The notes under the pieces were generated by a model. It saw nothing but the letters and a program-made list of their open reading frames with translations, made no database searches and was not told the origin of the DNA. The position numbers were made by a program, and so were the translations under genes. From NCBI GenBank assembly GCA_038277395.1, contig CM076192.1, positions 125,375,470 through 125,439,469 on the forward strand: a stretch of 64,000 nucleotides of DNA, read 5' to 3'. The stretch is from Dryocosmus kuriphilus. Taxonomy: Eukaryota; Arthropoda; Insecta; Hymenoptera; Cynipidae. Below, piece by piece: positions 55,561 through 64,000 of this stretch (position 1 is its first letter; each line of letters starts with the position of its first letter).

Positions 55561-56392
55561 TATTAAAATAAAGTTTTAATCAAATTAAAAATTATCATAT
55601 TATAACCCAGAACGTTTGCTTTGACGTAAAATATATTAACTTAGAGGTATAAGAATTTAAAAACTTGTTTTAAAAAAATTTGATTTAAAATATAAATTTG
55701 TATAATGTATATATTTATATATGTATATACATGCATATTAGTTTTTTAAATACCTATAGAAATTCAATTAGTAAACCATTGGCTTCCGTTTCCGGTACCG
55801 AAAGGTAAAGTACGCATGTTTATTCTGTCCTACCTTTTTTGGTTTTTTCGACGGATGTCGACGTGTGATTGAGGTGAGAGGCGATAAGAGAGGTGTGCGT
55901 AGTGCAAGGGTTGTGTGGTAGCGTGCGGGAGTTGCTTTGTAAATTTAAAATCGTTGAAACCAATATTCGAATGTGAGAGTTTAGAGGTTAGTTGCCGAGG
56001 GCGGAAAAGTGAGTGGGAAGATGGGGGACAGCAAATCGGTAAGTTAGAACAGCATGTTTACAATGAGGAGCCCAATCTGGGCCAGCAGAGGGCAGCAGCA
56101 GGTAGATAACATCATTGCTAATGTAGTTCACCACGCTGGGATACTTTGCGAGGGGCGAGAAGGGAGGGGGAATAGCCGACAGAAGAACTCGTCGTAGACC
56201 GTCAAATCGGGAGCTACTTAGTAGATCGAGATCTAGCAGTATAGCATAGAGATAACTTTTTATCAAGTGGAGACAAGGAGGAGATTTAACGGATAAAAGC
56301 GTTCAGGAGGAAAGACGGAAGATAGTAAAATATCAAGGGAAAGAGAGAGGAATGAACAGGGAGAAGAGAAATTGCGGAAAAAGCTTAAGAAA

Positions 56393-57310
56393 ATGTCTCC
56401 ACCGGAGAGGAATAAGGCAAAAGGGAAAGTCGATCTAAAGAATCTGGAAAGTCTCATTAAAGGGTTAAGAGAGGACACGAACCGCAGTCTGAAAGCCATT
56501 CAAAGGAGAGGGGATGAGGTCTGAGAGGAAATAGGAAAGTTAGAAAAAAGTGGGAAGAATGGGATCTGGCGAGGCGGCAAGAAAGGATAATGTCTGTAAA
56601 CAGTTGGAGGATGTCAGAAAAAAGCAAACAGTGTGAGAGGAAGAGAGAAAACTTCTTATGGAAAAGTTGGAAGAAAGAGTGAGAAATCTAGAGTGTAAGT
56701 CTGAGGACAGAAAGAAAGTCGATAAGGGGTAAGAGAAGGAGAGAAAATAAAATAATTGAATGAGAATGTTATCCTAGAAAATGTGAGAATGAAATCAAGG
56801 TTGAGAGAATTAGAAAGGAAAACTGAAACAGAAGAGAAGACGAAACGTAGTAGAAATATAGTGATTAGGGGAATAAAAGTGGATAGTGAGTCAGGAAGAG
56901 AAGAAGTGGAAAGGTTTTTAGGTGATGTTGGGACAAAAGTGCATGTGGAAGAGGTAAATGGAGTGGGAAGAAAGAGTAAAGCTAAATCGAGTGTATAGAT
57001 AGTGAAAGTAAGAAGTGAGGAAGAAAAATATGATAATATGAGAAAAAGAAGCTCCAAAGTGAAGGCAAGAAAGGATAGAGTAGAATATGACGTGGAATGA
57101 AAGAAGAAGAAAGTGCATGATGAAACAGAGAGCATGGAGTGAAAGAATGAAAGGGAACAAGGCACAGATAAGGAAAAACAGGATGGTGGTAAACGGTAAT
57201 GTGTGGATATGGGACGAACAGGAAGAAAAATATTTTGAAGTGTATACGGAGGGTACATGGCGACGAGGGAAGAAACAAAGGCTAGTGGTAGAAGGGAGGA
57301 GATAATGCAA
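56393..57310 (+). pseudogene. LINE copy B ORF1 (coiled coil plus RRM-like)
   Basis: Starts at Met 56393 (MSPPERNKAKGKVDLKNLES). It continues as a charged coiled coil with several stops. At 56756-56998 the RRM-like core is readable (KRSRNIVIRGIKVDSESGRE ... GTKVHVEEVNGVG). A K/R/E-rich tail follows to about 57305. It matches copy A block for block, which confirms that both are ORF1 rather than random purine-rich sequence. Confidence 0.7.
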
Positions 57311-57423
57311 ACAGTAGAGGGTGAAAGGAAAGAATGACGAGAAGGCGGAGCAACGGGGTTTCTAGAAAAATAGTGATAGGGCGTAAAAAGGAAACAAGGG
57401 AGAAAGAAAGAAAGAAACAAGTG

Positions 57424-58130
57424 AGAGGAGCGTTTTGGAATGTACCAGGGCTAATGAAAAATGATTAAGGATTCTGGGAAGAGGTGAAGAAATGGGATAT
57501 AGTGATGCTGAGTAAGACCTGGGTAGATGCGGAGGGTTGGAGGAGGTTGAAGAGGAAGTTACCCAAAGGATATATATGGAAGATGCAAGTGGCAAAGAAA
57601 GAGATGATAAAGGGAAGAAAGAAACGGGGCATGGTGTCAAGAGTAACGAATGAATCAGTAGGTGAAGAGAGAGTAGAAATGGGATTTGAGGAAACAGATA
57701 GAGTATTGACGAGAATGGTGAAGATACGAAGAAGAAAGGTGAGGATAGTTTGCATCTACAGGAGAAGGGGTGAAGAAGCAGATTGGAGCGTGATTAGGAA
57801 ATGGAGAAAAAGGATGATGAATTGATTTTGATAGGAGGTGATCAGAATGTTTGGACAGGGGAGCAGGGAAGGGAAATATGGGGGGAAGAGTGTGAGATCT
57901 TCAGGAGAAAATCTAAACATAAACAGGTGGAACAGGAGGGTAGGACTCTACTGGAAATTCTGGGAGAAACAGGATGGTTCATTTGTAATGGGAACTCGGA
58001 GAGGAATGAGGAAGGAGAAATTGCATTTTCAGGAAAAGGAGAAACAGCAATAGACTACATTCTGGCAGAGGAAAGGATAAGGAAGCTGTTGGAAAGAATG
58101 GAATTAGAAAACAAAAAAGGGTGAGAACAC
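57424..58130 (+). pseudogene. LINE copy B endonuclease, catalytic Glu changed
   Basis: Motifs: GAFWNVPGL at the start, IVMLSKTWVDAEGW, IVCIYRRRGEEADW, then after a frame change near 57810 LILIGGDQNVWTG. A C-terminal TAIDYILAEER region follows. Copy A has SETW where this copy has SKTW, so the metal-binding Glu is Lys here. The frame change splits the domain in two. Inactive. Confidence 0.8.
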
Positions 58131-58699
58131 TTCCCGATAATTGCAACGTTGAAATGTGTGAATGGGAGAAGAGAGGGAAGGAAGAAGGATTGAGTGACAT
58201 GGAAGAAAGCAAAGATGGGCAAGTGGGGAGTTGATAAATTGTGTGAATATGCGGAAAGAATGGAAGAAGAGAATACTATGATTGAAGAAGGGGAAGGCGT
58301 GGATGCGATGTTGTATAAGATAAAGGAAAGTGTAGAGAAGACAGTAGAAGGACGTAGGCCAAGTGAGGAAGAAAGAAGGGAGAAAAGAGGATCGTGGGAC
58401 GTGAAATGTATAGAGAGTAAAGAATGTATGAAATTATCGTTAAAGGATTGAAGACGAGGAGAGATAGACAGAAAGGAATATAATAAAAGAAAAAGGGAAC
58501 TCGAGAAATTACTAGATGTGAAAAGACATAAGGAGAAGGTGGGGTACACGGAGGAGGTAGAGAAAGCAATAAAGGAAGAAAGATAATGGGAGGTGATCAA
58601 TAGGGAGAGCTGTGGACGGAAAGGAATCATTGAAGAGATAAATATATGTATGAATGGACATTGGACAGTATACTTCAAGAAATTGCTAGCAGACGTGGA

Positions 58700-59800
58700 C
58701 AGCAAAGTGAAGGGGGAAGACAGAGGGAGCAAGGAGTGAGGAATGAAAGAAGGGAATGAGATGATCAGTGAGGAGGTGAATCAAGCTATTGAGATGCTAA
58801 AAAGAAACAAGGCGACAGGGGGGATGGGATGGAGAATGAAGCGTTGAAATTTGGAGGAAGAAGGATTAGAGAATAGATCTGGGAAGTATGTAGTAGAGTA
58901 TGAAGAAGGGAAGGCTTGCCCAAGGAGGGGAGAGCGGGTTTGGTAGTTCCGTTATTAAAGAAAGCTAGGAGTAGAAAAGTGGAAGATTATAGAGGACACA
59001 ATATTATGCCAGCAACGTAAAACGTTTACGCTGAGGTGCTTAGGAAGTGATTAGAAGAACGGGTAGAAGAGAAAGGCAGTATTCCGCACAATCAAATAGG
59101 ATTGAGGAAGGGGATGGGAACAGTGGATAACATTTTCGTTCTGCATTACATAGTCAACTGGAACCTGGGAGAGAAGAAAGGAAAGCTATTTGCCCTCTTT
59201 GTAGATTTTAAGGCAGCTTTCGACTCGGTGAACAGGAAAGTTTTGTGGAAGGCAATGAAAGAAAAGGAGGTCGACGAAGAGCTGATTGAGAGGATAAACC
59301 AGTTCTTTACGTAGACGAATACAAGGGTGAGGATCGGGGAACAGAAAGGGGAGGAGTTTGGCACAGCGAGGAGTCACAGGCAAGTGTGTCCGCTAAGCCA
59401 ATTGTTATTTAGCTTAATGTTAGCAGACCCAGAAGAGAAAATGGGAAAGAATGGTGAAGGAGGTACAGTTCTAGTAAATAAAGAATATGCTCAGTAGCGT
59501 GCGCGGACGACGTGGTGCTTCTAGCAGAGAATGAAAATCGAATGAGCTTGCTAACGAAAGGATTCGAAGAGTATATGGGAGAGAGAAAGGCTTGACAATT
59601 AATATGACGAAGACAAAAATAGCATGATTTAGAAAGAGAAAGAATGAAGTAAAGTATTGGGGGAAGATAAATGGTGAAATGGTGGAAGTGGTAGAAGAAT
59701 TTTGTTATTTAGGATTTTCGTTTTAAGCGGGAGGTGGAAATAATCTTCAGGTGAAAAAAAAGGATAGAAAGTTTGAGTAATGTGATTGATCAAGTGTGGG
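58700..59800 (+). pseudogene. LINE copy B reverse transcriptase, fragmented
   Basis: The best block is 59102-59314 (GLRKGMGTVDNIFVLHYIV, then ALFVDFKAAFDSVNRKVLWK, with palm motif A intact). The next block after a stop reads RQVCPLSQLLF, where active relatives have RQGCPLSPLLF. ADDVVLLAENE (59506-59540) is the catalytic box. Stops separate all three. The thumb and C-terminal parts continue in pieces to about 60700. Confidence 0.75.
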
Positions 59801-60905
59801 GGATTGGAAAAAAAGGTTCAAAGAGGACTGGAAAATGAGATTATGGCTTCTTGTCTCACTGGTATGATCAGTGATGTGCTGTGTAGTAGAAATATGGGGT
59901 TGGAAGGAGTACAAGTATGTAGAAAACATGCAAGAAAGATTTCAGAGATGGATTATGGGAGTAAGCTGGAACTACCCAGGTTATATGTTGTAAAAAGAAA
60001 CAGGGAGAGAGAAATTGACGACAAGGCAGAGGAAATGGGTCTGGAATTTCGAAGACAAACTTAGGAGTGGTAAGGTTAGCAAAATAGCACAAGTGTGCCG
60101 ACAGGAATTAGTAAATAGAGAGAGAAGAGGTAACACGGGACATTCAAAATGGGTGGAAGAGGGATGGCAAGTTAGAAGCGTATAGAGAATGTGTGACGAG
60201 GGGAGGACGTGGCAGGAAACTGAAGGGGAAATGAGTAAGAACCAGGAAGAGAAGAGGCGGTAAAAGATTATAGGGTCAAAATATAATAAATGGTATATAT
60301 TCGCCAGGATGGAAAGTGTCCCAGAATATTTAGGGAAATTGAAGAATAAGTGCAGGTGGGCCTGGATGATACGTTTCAGAAAGGGTGAAGGTATGAATGA
60401 ATGTAAATATTGGATGAGTGGAGAAACGAAAATGTGCAGGGTATGTAGGTATGAAAGAGAATCATGAGAGCACGTGTTTGAGAGGTTCAGAGGCGAAAAT
60501 GAAGAGGGAAAGAGCGTGGTAGATGAAGTTAGGTGAATACTGAGCGGTTTTGGACAAAGAGAAGAGTGGGTGAAAGAGCTTAGAAAAGAAAATGGAAGAG
60601 AGGATTTATGGGGGAGGAGAAAAGCAAGATCGAAATTGAAATATGTACAAGGAAAATTAGTGTTGTGTGACTTGATAAGGCTTGAAGAATAATGGTAAGA
60701 GGAAACGGAAGCCCTGGAATGTGTCGAACACTTGTTAGATATTAGATAATACTCGCAGATAGTAAGATAGTATGTAAGAATTTAAGAACTTGTACATAAC
60801 GAAACGATAATAGGTTAAGATTAGCATAAAGCATAGTGCTTAAGTGAAATTGTAAAGGATGTAAGGGAAACAGGACCCTCAGACCGTAAGGGAGAGTAAT
60901 AATCG

Positions 60906-62300
60906 AATCAATCAGTCAGTAAACCGTTGATTTATTAAAAAGATTATTTGTTTGAAATTTTGAGATTTCGTTATAGTAATTCAATATATAATTTACACTA
61001 TTTAATTTAATTTTTATATATAATTTAATAACAATTGAATATTGTAGTACATTTACGTTTAAAATGTTGAAAAAAGTCACTAATACGAGGAGTAAAAAAC
61101 CAGTAATATACTTCATCTTTTTAGAAATATGCACACTTTGGCGTGTGTTCTACGTTTGTTGGCATTATCGAAAAAGGAACTTATAGAAAATTCTTTTTTG
61201 AGGACGTGTGTTTGAATTATGTGCAGAAAACCCGTTTTCCTAAAGAGCATTTTTTTCAAACTGTGACCATATTTTGATTTGATTTTTAACGTTCCAGCAG
61301 AGCAGAAATCTGTTTTTGTTGATCTAGCTTCTTTGTCAAAGCTTCTTCGACGTTGGAACCTCACATAATTATTTAATATTTGTTATTAATACTAAGTAAA
61401 ATATTATAGTGGACTTACGCTTAAAATGTAGAAAAGTCTGTAATATGAGGAGTAAAAGTCCAGCAATATACTGCATTTTTTTAAAAAATAGGCACAATGA
61501 TAAAAAAATGACGCCTAATTTTTCTGCAATTTCAGATGAAGTAGCTCAATAAAGACACACTCTATGTATATTCTTTCATGACCTCATTCTGATAAAAACG
61601 CTTTATATTTACTTCAAAAAAACTAAAAAGTGGGAGGAGGAAAATCCTTGATCTCAGATACGAAAACACAAAGTTTATTAATATAACAATTATCCTCGAC
61701 CATCTTTCTGCTATCTTAGGTTTAATTGTTTTATTGGTAATAAATTATAAGACAGTCTCGCAAGAACGAGGAATCAAGAATTATAAGCAGTACATTCTTT
61801 GAATTATTCATGATATAACAGTATTATAAAATAAATATATATTTATTATATATAAAGTGTATGAATCTTTATTTATTCTTTTACTAAAAAAGTTTTAAAC
61901 CGCCCAAAATCGAGGTATAACGCTGCCTGTCTTTCATTTAACACTGTCGTTTTCTTAACACTGCCCCTTAGTATATTTCCTGGTGTGGGGTCATGTTTAA
62001 AAGGAGTTATTTGGGCACCTACAAATAGTTTTTTCATTTTTGCGATTTATCCCTTGGACACTAGGGGCGCAGTGAAGAAAAGAAATTGTGTGAACACTCA
62101 TATAAAATGTTTGTTCAATTTCTGCCACATAATCTTTATCGATTCTTTTACAGAAAATAAAAAGAAGAATCGTTGTACCAAATTTTGGAAAGATTGACAT
62201 TTTTTTTTAATTAAATTTTTAGACTAAAGATTCTGTTTTTCATATTCGGATGCATTTTATTTTCCGGTTTAATTTTTTCAGTTCCAGAACTACTAGACTA
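60906..62300. other. AT-rich spacer with one ~80-bp duplication
   Basis: 61055-61140 and 61420-61500 share GAGGAGTAAAA, CCAGYAATATACT and the preceding ACGTTTAAAATGTTGAAAA-like words in the same order. An ORF-free segment near 61870-62060 is GC-moderate but not recognisable. Confidence 0.45.
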
Positions 62301-64000
62301 CTTCTTCTTCTTTATTCATAATGTGTCCCCTAAGGGTTTACATGCCCCTTTTCTCATACATCTTTTGCCTTATCTATTACTATTTTATCCTTACATTTAT
62401 TACACTTATTTTTAACTTTATTTACATTTCTATTCTACTTTCCGTTTCCTTACTCTAACGTTTATCATAATAAAGTAATAATAACAATAACAACAATAAC
62501 GGCCGCTTTTCATGTACTCAGTTTTGCACAGTAGTCGTACGTTCCCTTCACTTATATTATTCTTATTATCTAATCTAATTATCTACTCTAATCTAATTAT
62601 CTAATACATTTTACACCTTTCTATCAGACTTGATTTCTTACACTTTCATTTCTCCTCACTCTTTCCTCTAGCTTCTTCCAATTCTTTCATCCATTCTTCC
62701 CCCATACCTTCTTCTCCTAAAATCCTACCCACATTCTCCTGCCAACTTCCTTTATCTTCCTTTCCTCTTCTACATCCATCCCATACATGTTCCCATGTTT
62801 CCTCCTCCCATTTACATAAGCTGCATTCTCTGTTCTCCTTTTTTTCCCAGTACATTCCTTCCCTAACCTCATTACCCAGTCTAAATCTTGCTATCCTTAT
62901 CCATCTTCTTTCTCCCCACCCCTTTCTCAAATACTTTGGCAATCCTTCCTTTTTTGTGATCTTATACCATTTATTATACTTCGAACTTTCAATCATCTCC
63001 CATCTTTCCATTAATTGTCTTTCCGCCTCTCTTCTCTCCACTTCTTCAAAGTTTATCTCTGCCCCCTCTCTTATACTTTTATCACTGAAACACTCCTTCC
63101 TTTCTTCCTCCCATCTCGACAATTCCATTCTCCTCCCTCTCCTCTCCTCGACCTCCCTCAAACACTTTCTTGCCAGCTCCCCACCCCTTCCATCTCTCAA
63201 CTTCTCCTCAAATTTCCATGCCCTTTTCACTGCTTTAATACCTAATTTTTCCCTTTGCGCTTCTTCTCTCACCATATATCCAGGCGTTCTCCAGTCCACT
63301 CCCAGCGTCCATCGTATGTACCTCTCTTGTAACCTTTCAATCTCCTCCCTTTCCTTCCAACCCCATATTTCCGCTCCATATCCTACTACCGGCCATACTA
63401 GCGTATCAAATAGCCACATTCTTCTCTCCCAATCTTTCTTGAATCTTCTTTTCCCTATGCCGCATATCTGCTTCATTACCCCTGCTGCTCTCCTTATCGT
63501 TTCTCTCACATGTGCCCTTTGATCTCCATTACTCTGTACAGTGTATCCCAAATATTTGAACTCCTTTACCTCTTCTATTTTCCTTCCTTTCCACCTCCCA
63601 CTCCATACTTTTTTTCTTCCCCCTCCTTTTCTAAACCTCATTATCTTTGTCTTTTCTTCATTTAACTTCAACTTTTTCTCATCTAAATATTTTTCTAATC
63701 CTGTTATTAACCCTGCCATCCCTTCTTCGTCCTCTGCCATCACCACCAAATCGTCTGCATATGCCAGGGTATAAATCCTTTCACCTCCCAGCCTCACTGC
63801 CCCCCAACCTTTTTTTCTCATTTGTTCCTCCAAGTCTGATATCACTATATTAAATAGCAACGGGCTGAGCGGGCACCCTTGTCTCACCCCTCTTGCCAAC
63901 CAGAAACTCTCTCCTACTTGCTCTGCTATCTTTACTCTACTTTTTGTCTCTCTAAACATTTCCGATACTCTCTTTCTTAACCCCTCTCTTATCCCCTTTT
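62300..64000 (-). mobile_element. APE-type LINE, copy C, cut by the window edge
   Basis: The 3' end is near 62300-62340 (minus strand GTAAACCCTTAGGGGACACA, then a GAA-rich tail). A 3'UTR of about 300 bp contains an AATAAC-type run. Upstream is an open reverse transcriptase frame reaching the window end. It is related to copies A and B but is a separate, better-preserved subfamily. Confidence 0.85.
62646..64000 (-). CDS. LINE copy C reverse transcriptase, C-terminal part, open
   Basis: The frame is open from the window edge to a stop at 62646, more than 450 codons, with no lesion. The first Met inside is at 63959, but codons before it (KGIREGLRKRVSEM) are clearly part of the same protein. Motifs in order: FWLARGVRQGCPLSPLLFNI, then the catalytic LAYADDLVVMAEDEEG, then a thumb block with KLNEEKTKIMRFRKGGG and FKYLGYTVQSNGDQRAHV. 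After these come a PGYMVREEAQREKL region and a C-terminal knuckle ECSLCKWEEETWEHVWDGC (C-X2-C-X8-H-X4-C). This is the only intact LINE coding frame here. The fingers and endonuclease lie beyond the window. Confidence 0.85.
   Translation of the reverse strand, partial: KGIREGLRKRVSEMFRETKSRVKIAEQVGESFWLARGVRQGCPLSPLLFNIVISDLEEQMRKKGWGAVRLGGERIYTLAYADDLVVMAEDEEGMAGLITGLEKYLDEKKLKLNEEKTKIMRFRKGGGRKKVWSGRWKGRKIEEVKEFKYLGYTVQSNGDQRAHVRETIRRAAGVMKQICGIGKRRFKKDWERRMWLFDTLVWPVVGYGAEIWGWKEREEIERLQERYIRWTLGVDWRTPGYMVREEAQREKLGIKAVKRAWKFEEKLRDGRGGELARKCLREVEERRGRRMELSRWEEERKECFSDKSIREGAEINFEEVERREAERQLMERWEMIESSKYNKWYKITKKEGLPKYLRKGWGERRWIRIARFRLGNEVREGMYWEKKENRECSLCKWEEETWEHVWDGCRRGKEDKGSWQENVGRILGEEGMGEEWMKELEEARGKSEEK

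Larger units (their letters stand above)
55780..60905 (+). mobile_element. APE-type LINE, copy B, broken
   Basis: Same order as copy A but on the plus strand: ORF1-like region (56.3-57.3 kb), endonuclease (57.4-58.1 kb), reverse transcriptase (58.7-59.8 kb), cysteine/histidine knuckle near 60430, and a 3' end around 60870-60905 (GACCGTAAGGGAGAGTAATA). A TCAA-type tail follows. Homologous to copy A throughout, with many private stops and shifts, so it is an older or less constrained copy. The 5' border is approximate. Confidence 0.85.

Noticed and set aside
56656..58732. Minus-strand frames of up to 254 codons
   Set aside because: Same composition effect opposite LINE copy B. No domain motifs, and the plus strand has the real ones.
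62956..63853. Plus-strand frames of up to 188 codons opposite LINE copy C
   Set aside because: Shadow of the reverse transcriptase frame. Low-complexity Ser/Leu/Pro composition.
1..64000. CRISPR arrays, bacterial operons, integrated phage or rRNA genes
   Set aside because: None seen. Tandem repeats here lack unique spacers, and coding content is eukaryotic transposon type.

Overview
The window looks like AT-rich, repeat-dense nuclear DNA of an arthropod, most likely an insect. The reasons are spliced genes with short GT-AG introns, mariner, hAT and P-type transposases, APE-type non-LTR retrotransposons, a tRNA-derived SINE and a DUF4806 gene, a domain common in Hymenoptera. A wasp or other hymenopteran is my best guess, but nothing here proves it. 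I see no bacterial operon, rRNA gene, genuine tRNA gene or CRISPR array. Most of the sequence is transposable elements, their decayed remains and tandem repeats.

Layout, left to right. 1-1.5 kb: AT-rich spacer. 1.5-6.7 kb: broken LINE (copy A, minus). 7.3-7.8 kb: unrecognised 169-codon ORF (minus). 8.5-11.3 kb: decayed hAT element (minus). 11.7-13.2 kb: a TTAA-flanked MITE and a dead mariner with both ends (minus). 14.5-14.85 kb: SINE (minus). 15.9-16.5 kb: a foldback element and an isolated X-box/CRE-like patch. 17.8-20.7 kb: P-element/THAP9-like transposase with one stop and one frameshift (minus). 20.8-29.2 kb: mosaic of duplicated repeat modules, foldbacks and scattered satellite units. 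29.7-30.6 kb: internally deleted mariner (plus). 30.8-32.5 kb: hAT remnant with ends and an 8-bp target duplication.

33.1-40.9 kb holds the only well-preserved genes, both on the plus strand. The first is an intact tnp2-like (CACTA/EnSpm-related) transposase with an 8-codon first exon. The second is a ten-exon DUF4806 gene whose large fourth exon is a 72-bp minisatellite encoding an RS/RD-rich repeat. Together they resemble the two-protein organisation of plant En/Spm elements. Exon phases would even permit a shared first exon, but that is inference.

40.9-43.5 kb: dispersed repeats and a tight hairpin MITE. 43.6-48.1 kb: about 14 units of a ~319-bp satellite. 48.3-50.5 kb: two modular repeats seen earlier, then a TIR-bounded element carrying an 82/164-bp minisatellite. 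50.5-55.8 kb: AT-rich DNA with a foldback, a pair of CTCF-like motifs, a hAT-like terminus and a degenerate tandem repeat. 55.8-60.9 kb: broken LINE (copy B, plus). 62.3-64 kb: a LINE with an intact reverse transcriptase frame (copy C, minus), cut by the window edge.

All coordinates come from reading by eye. Element borders given as approximate may be off by tens of bases.
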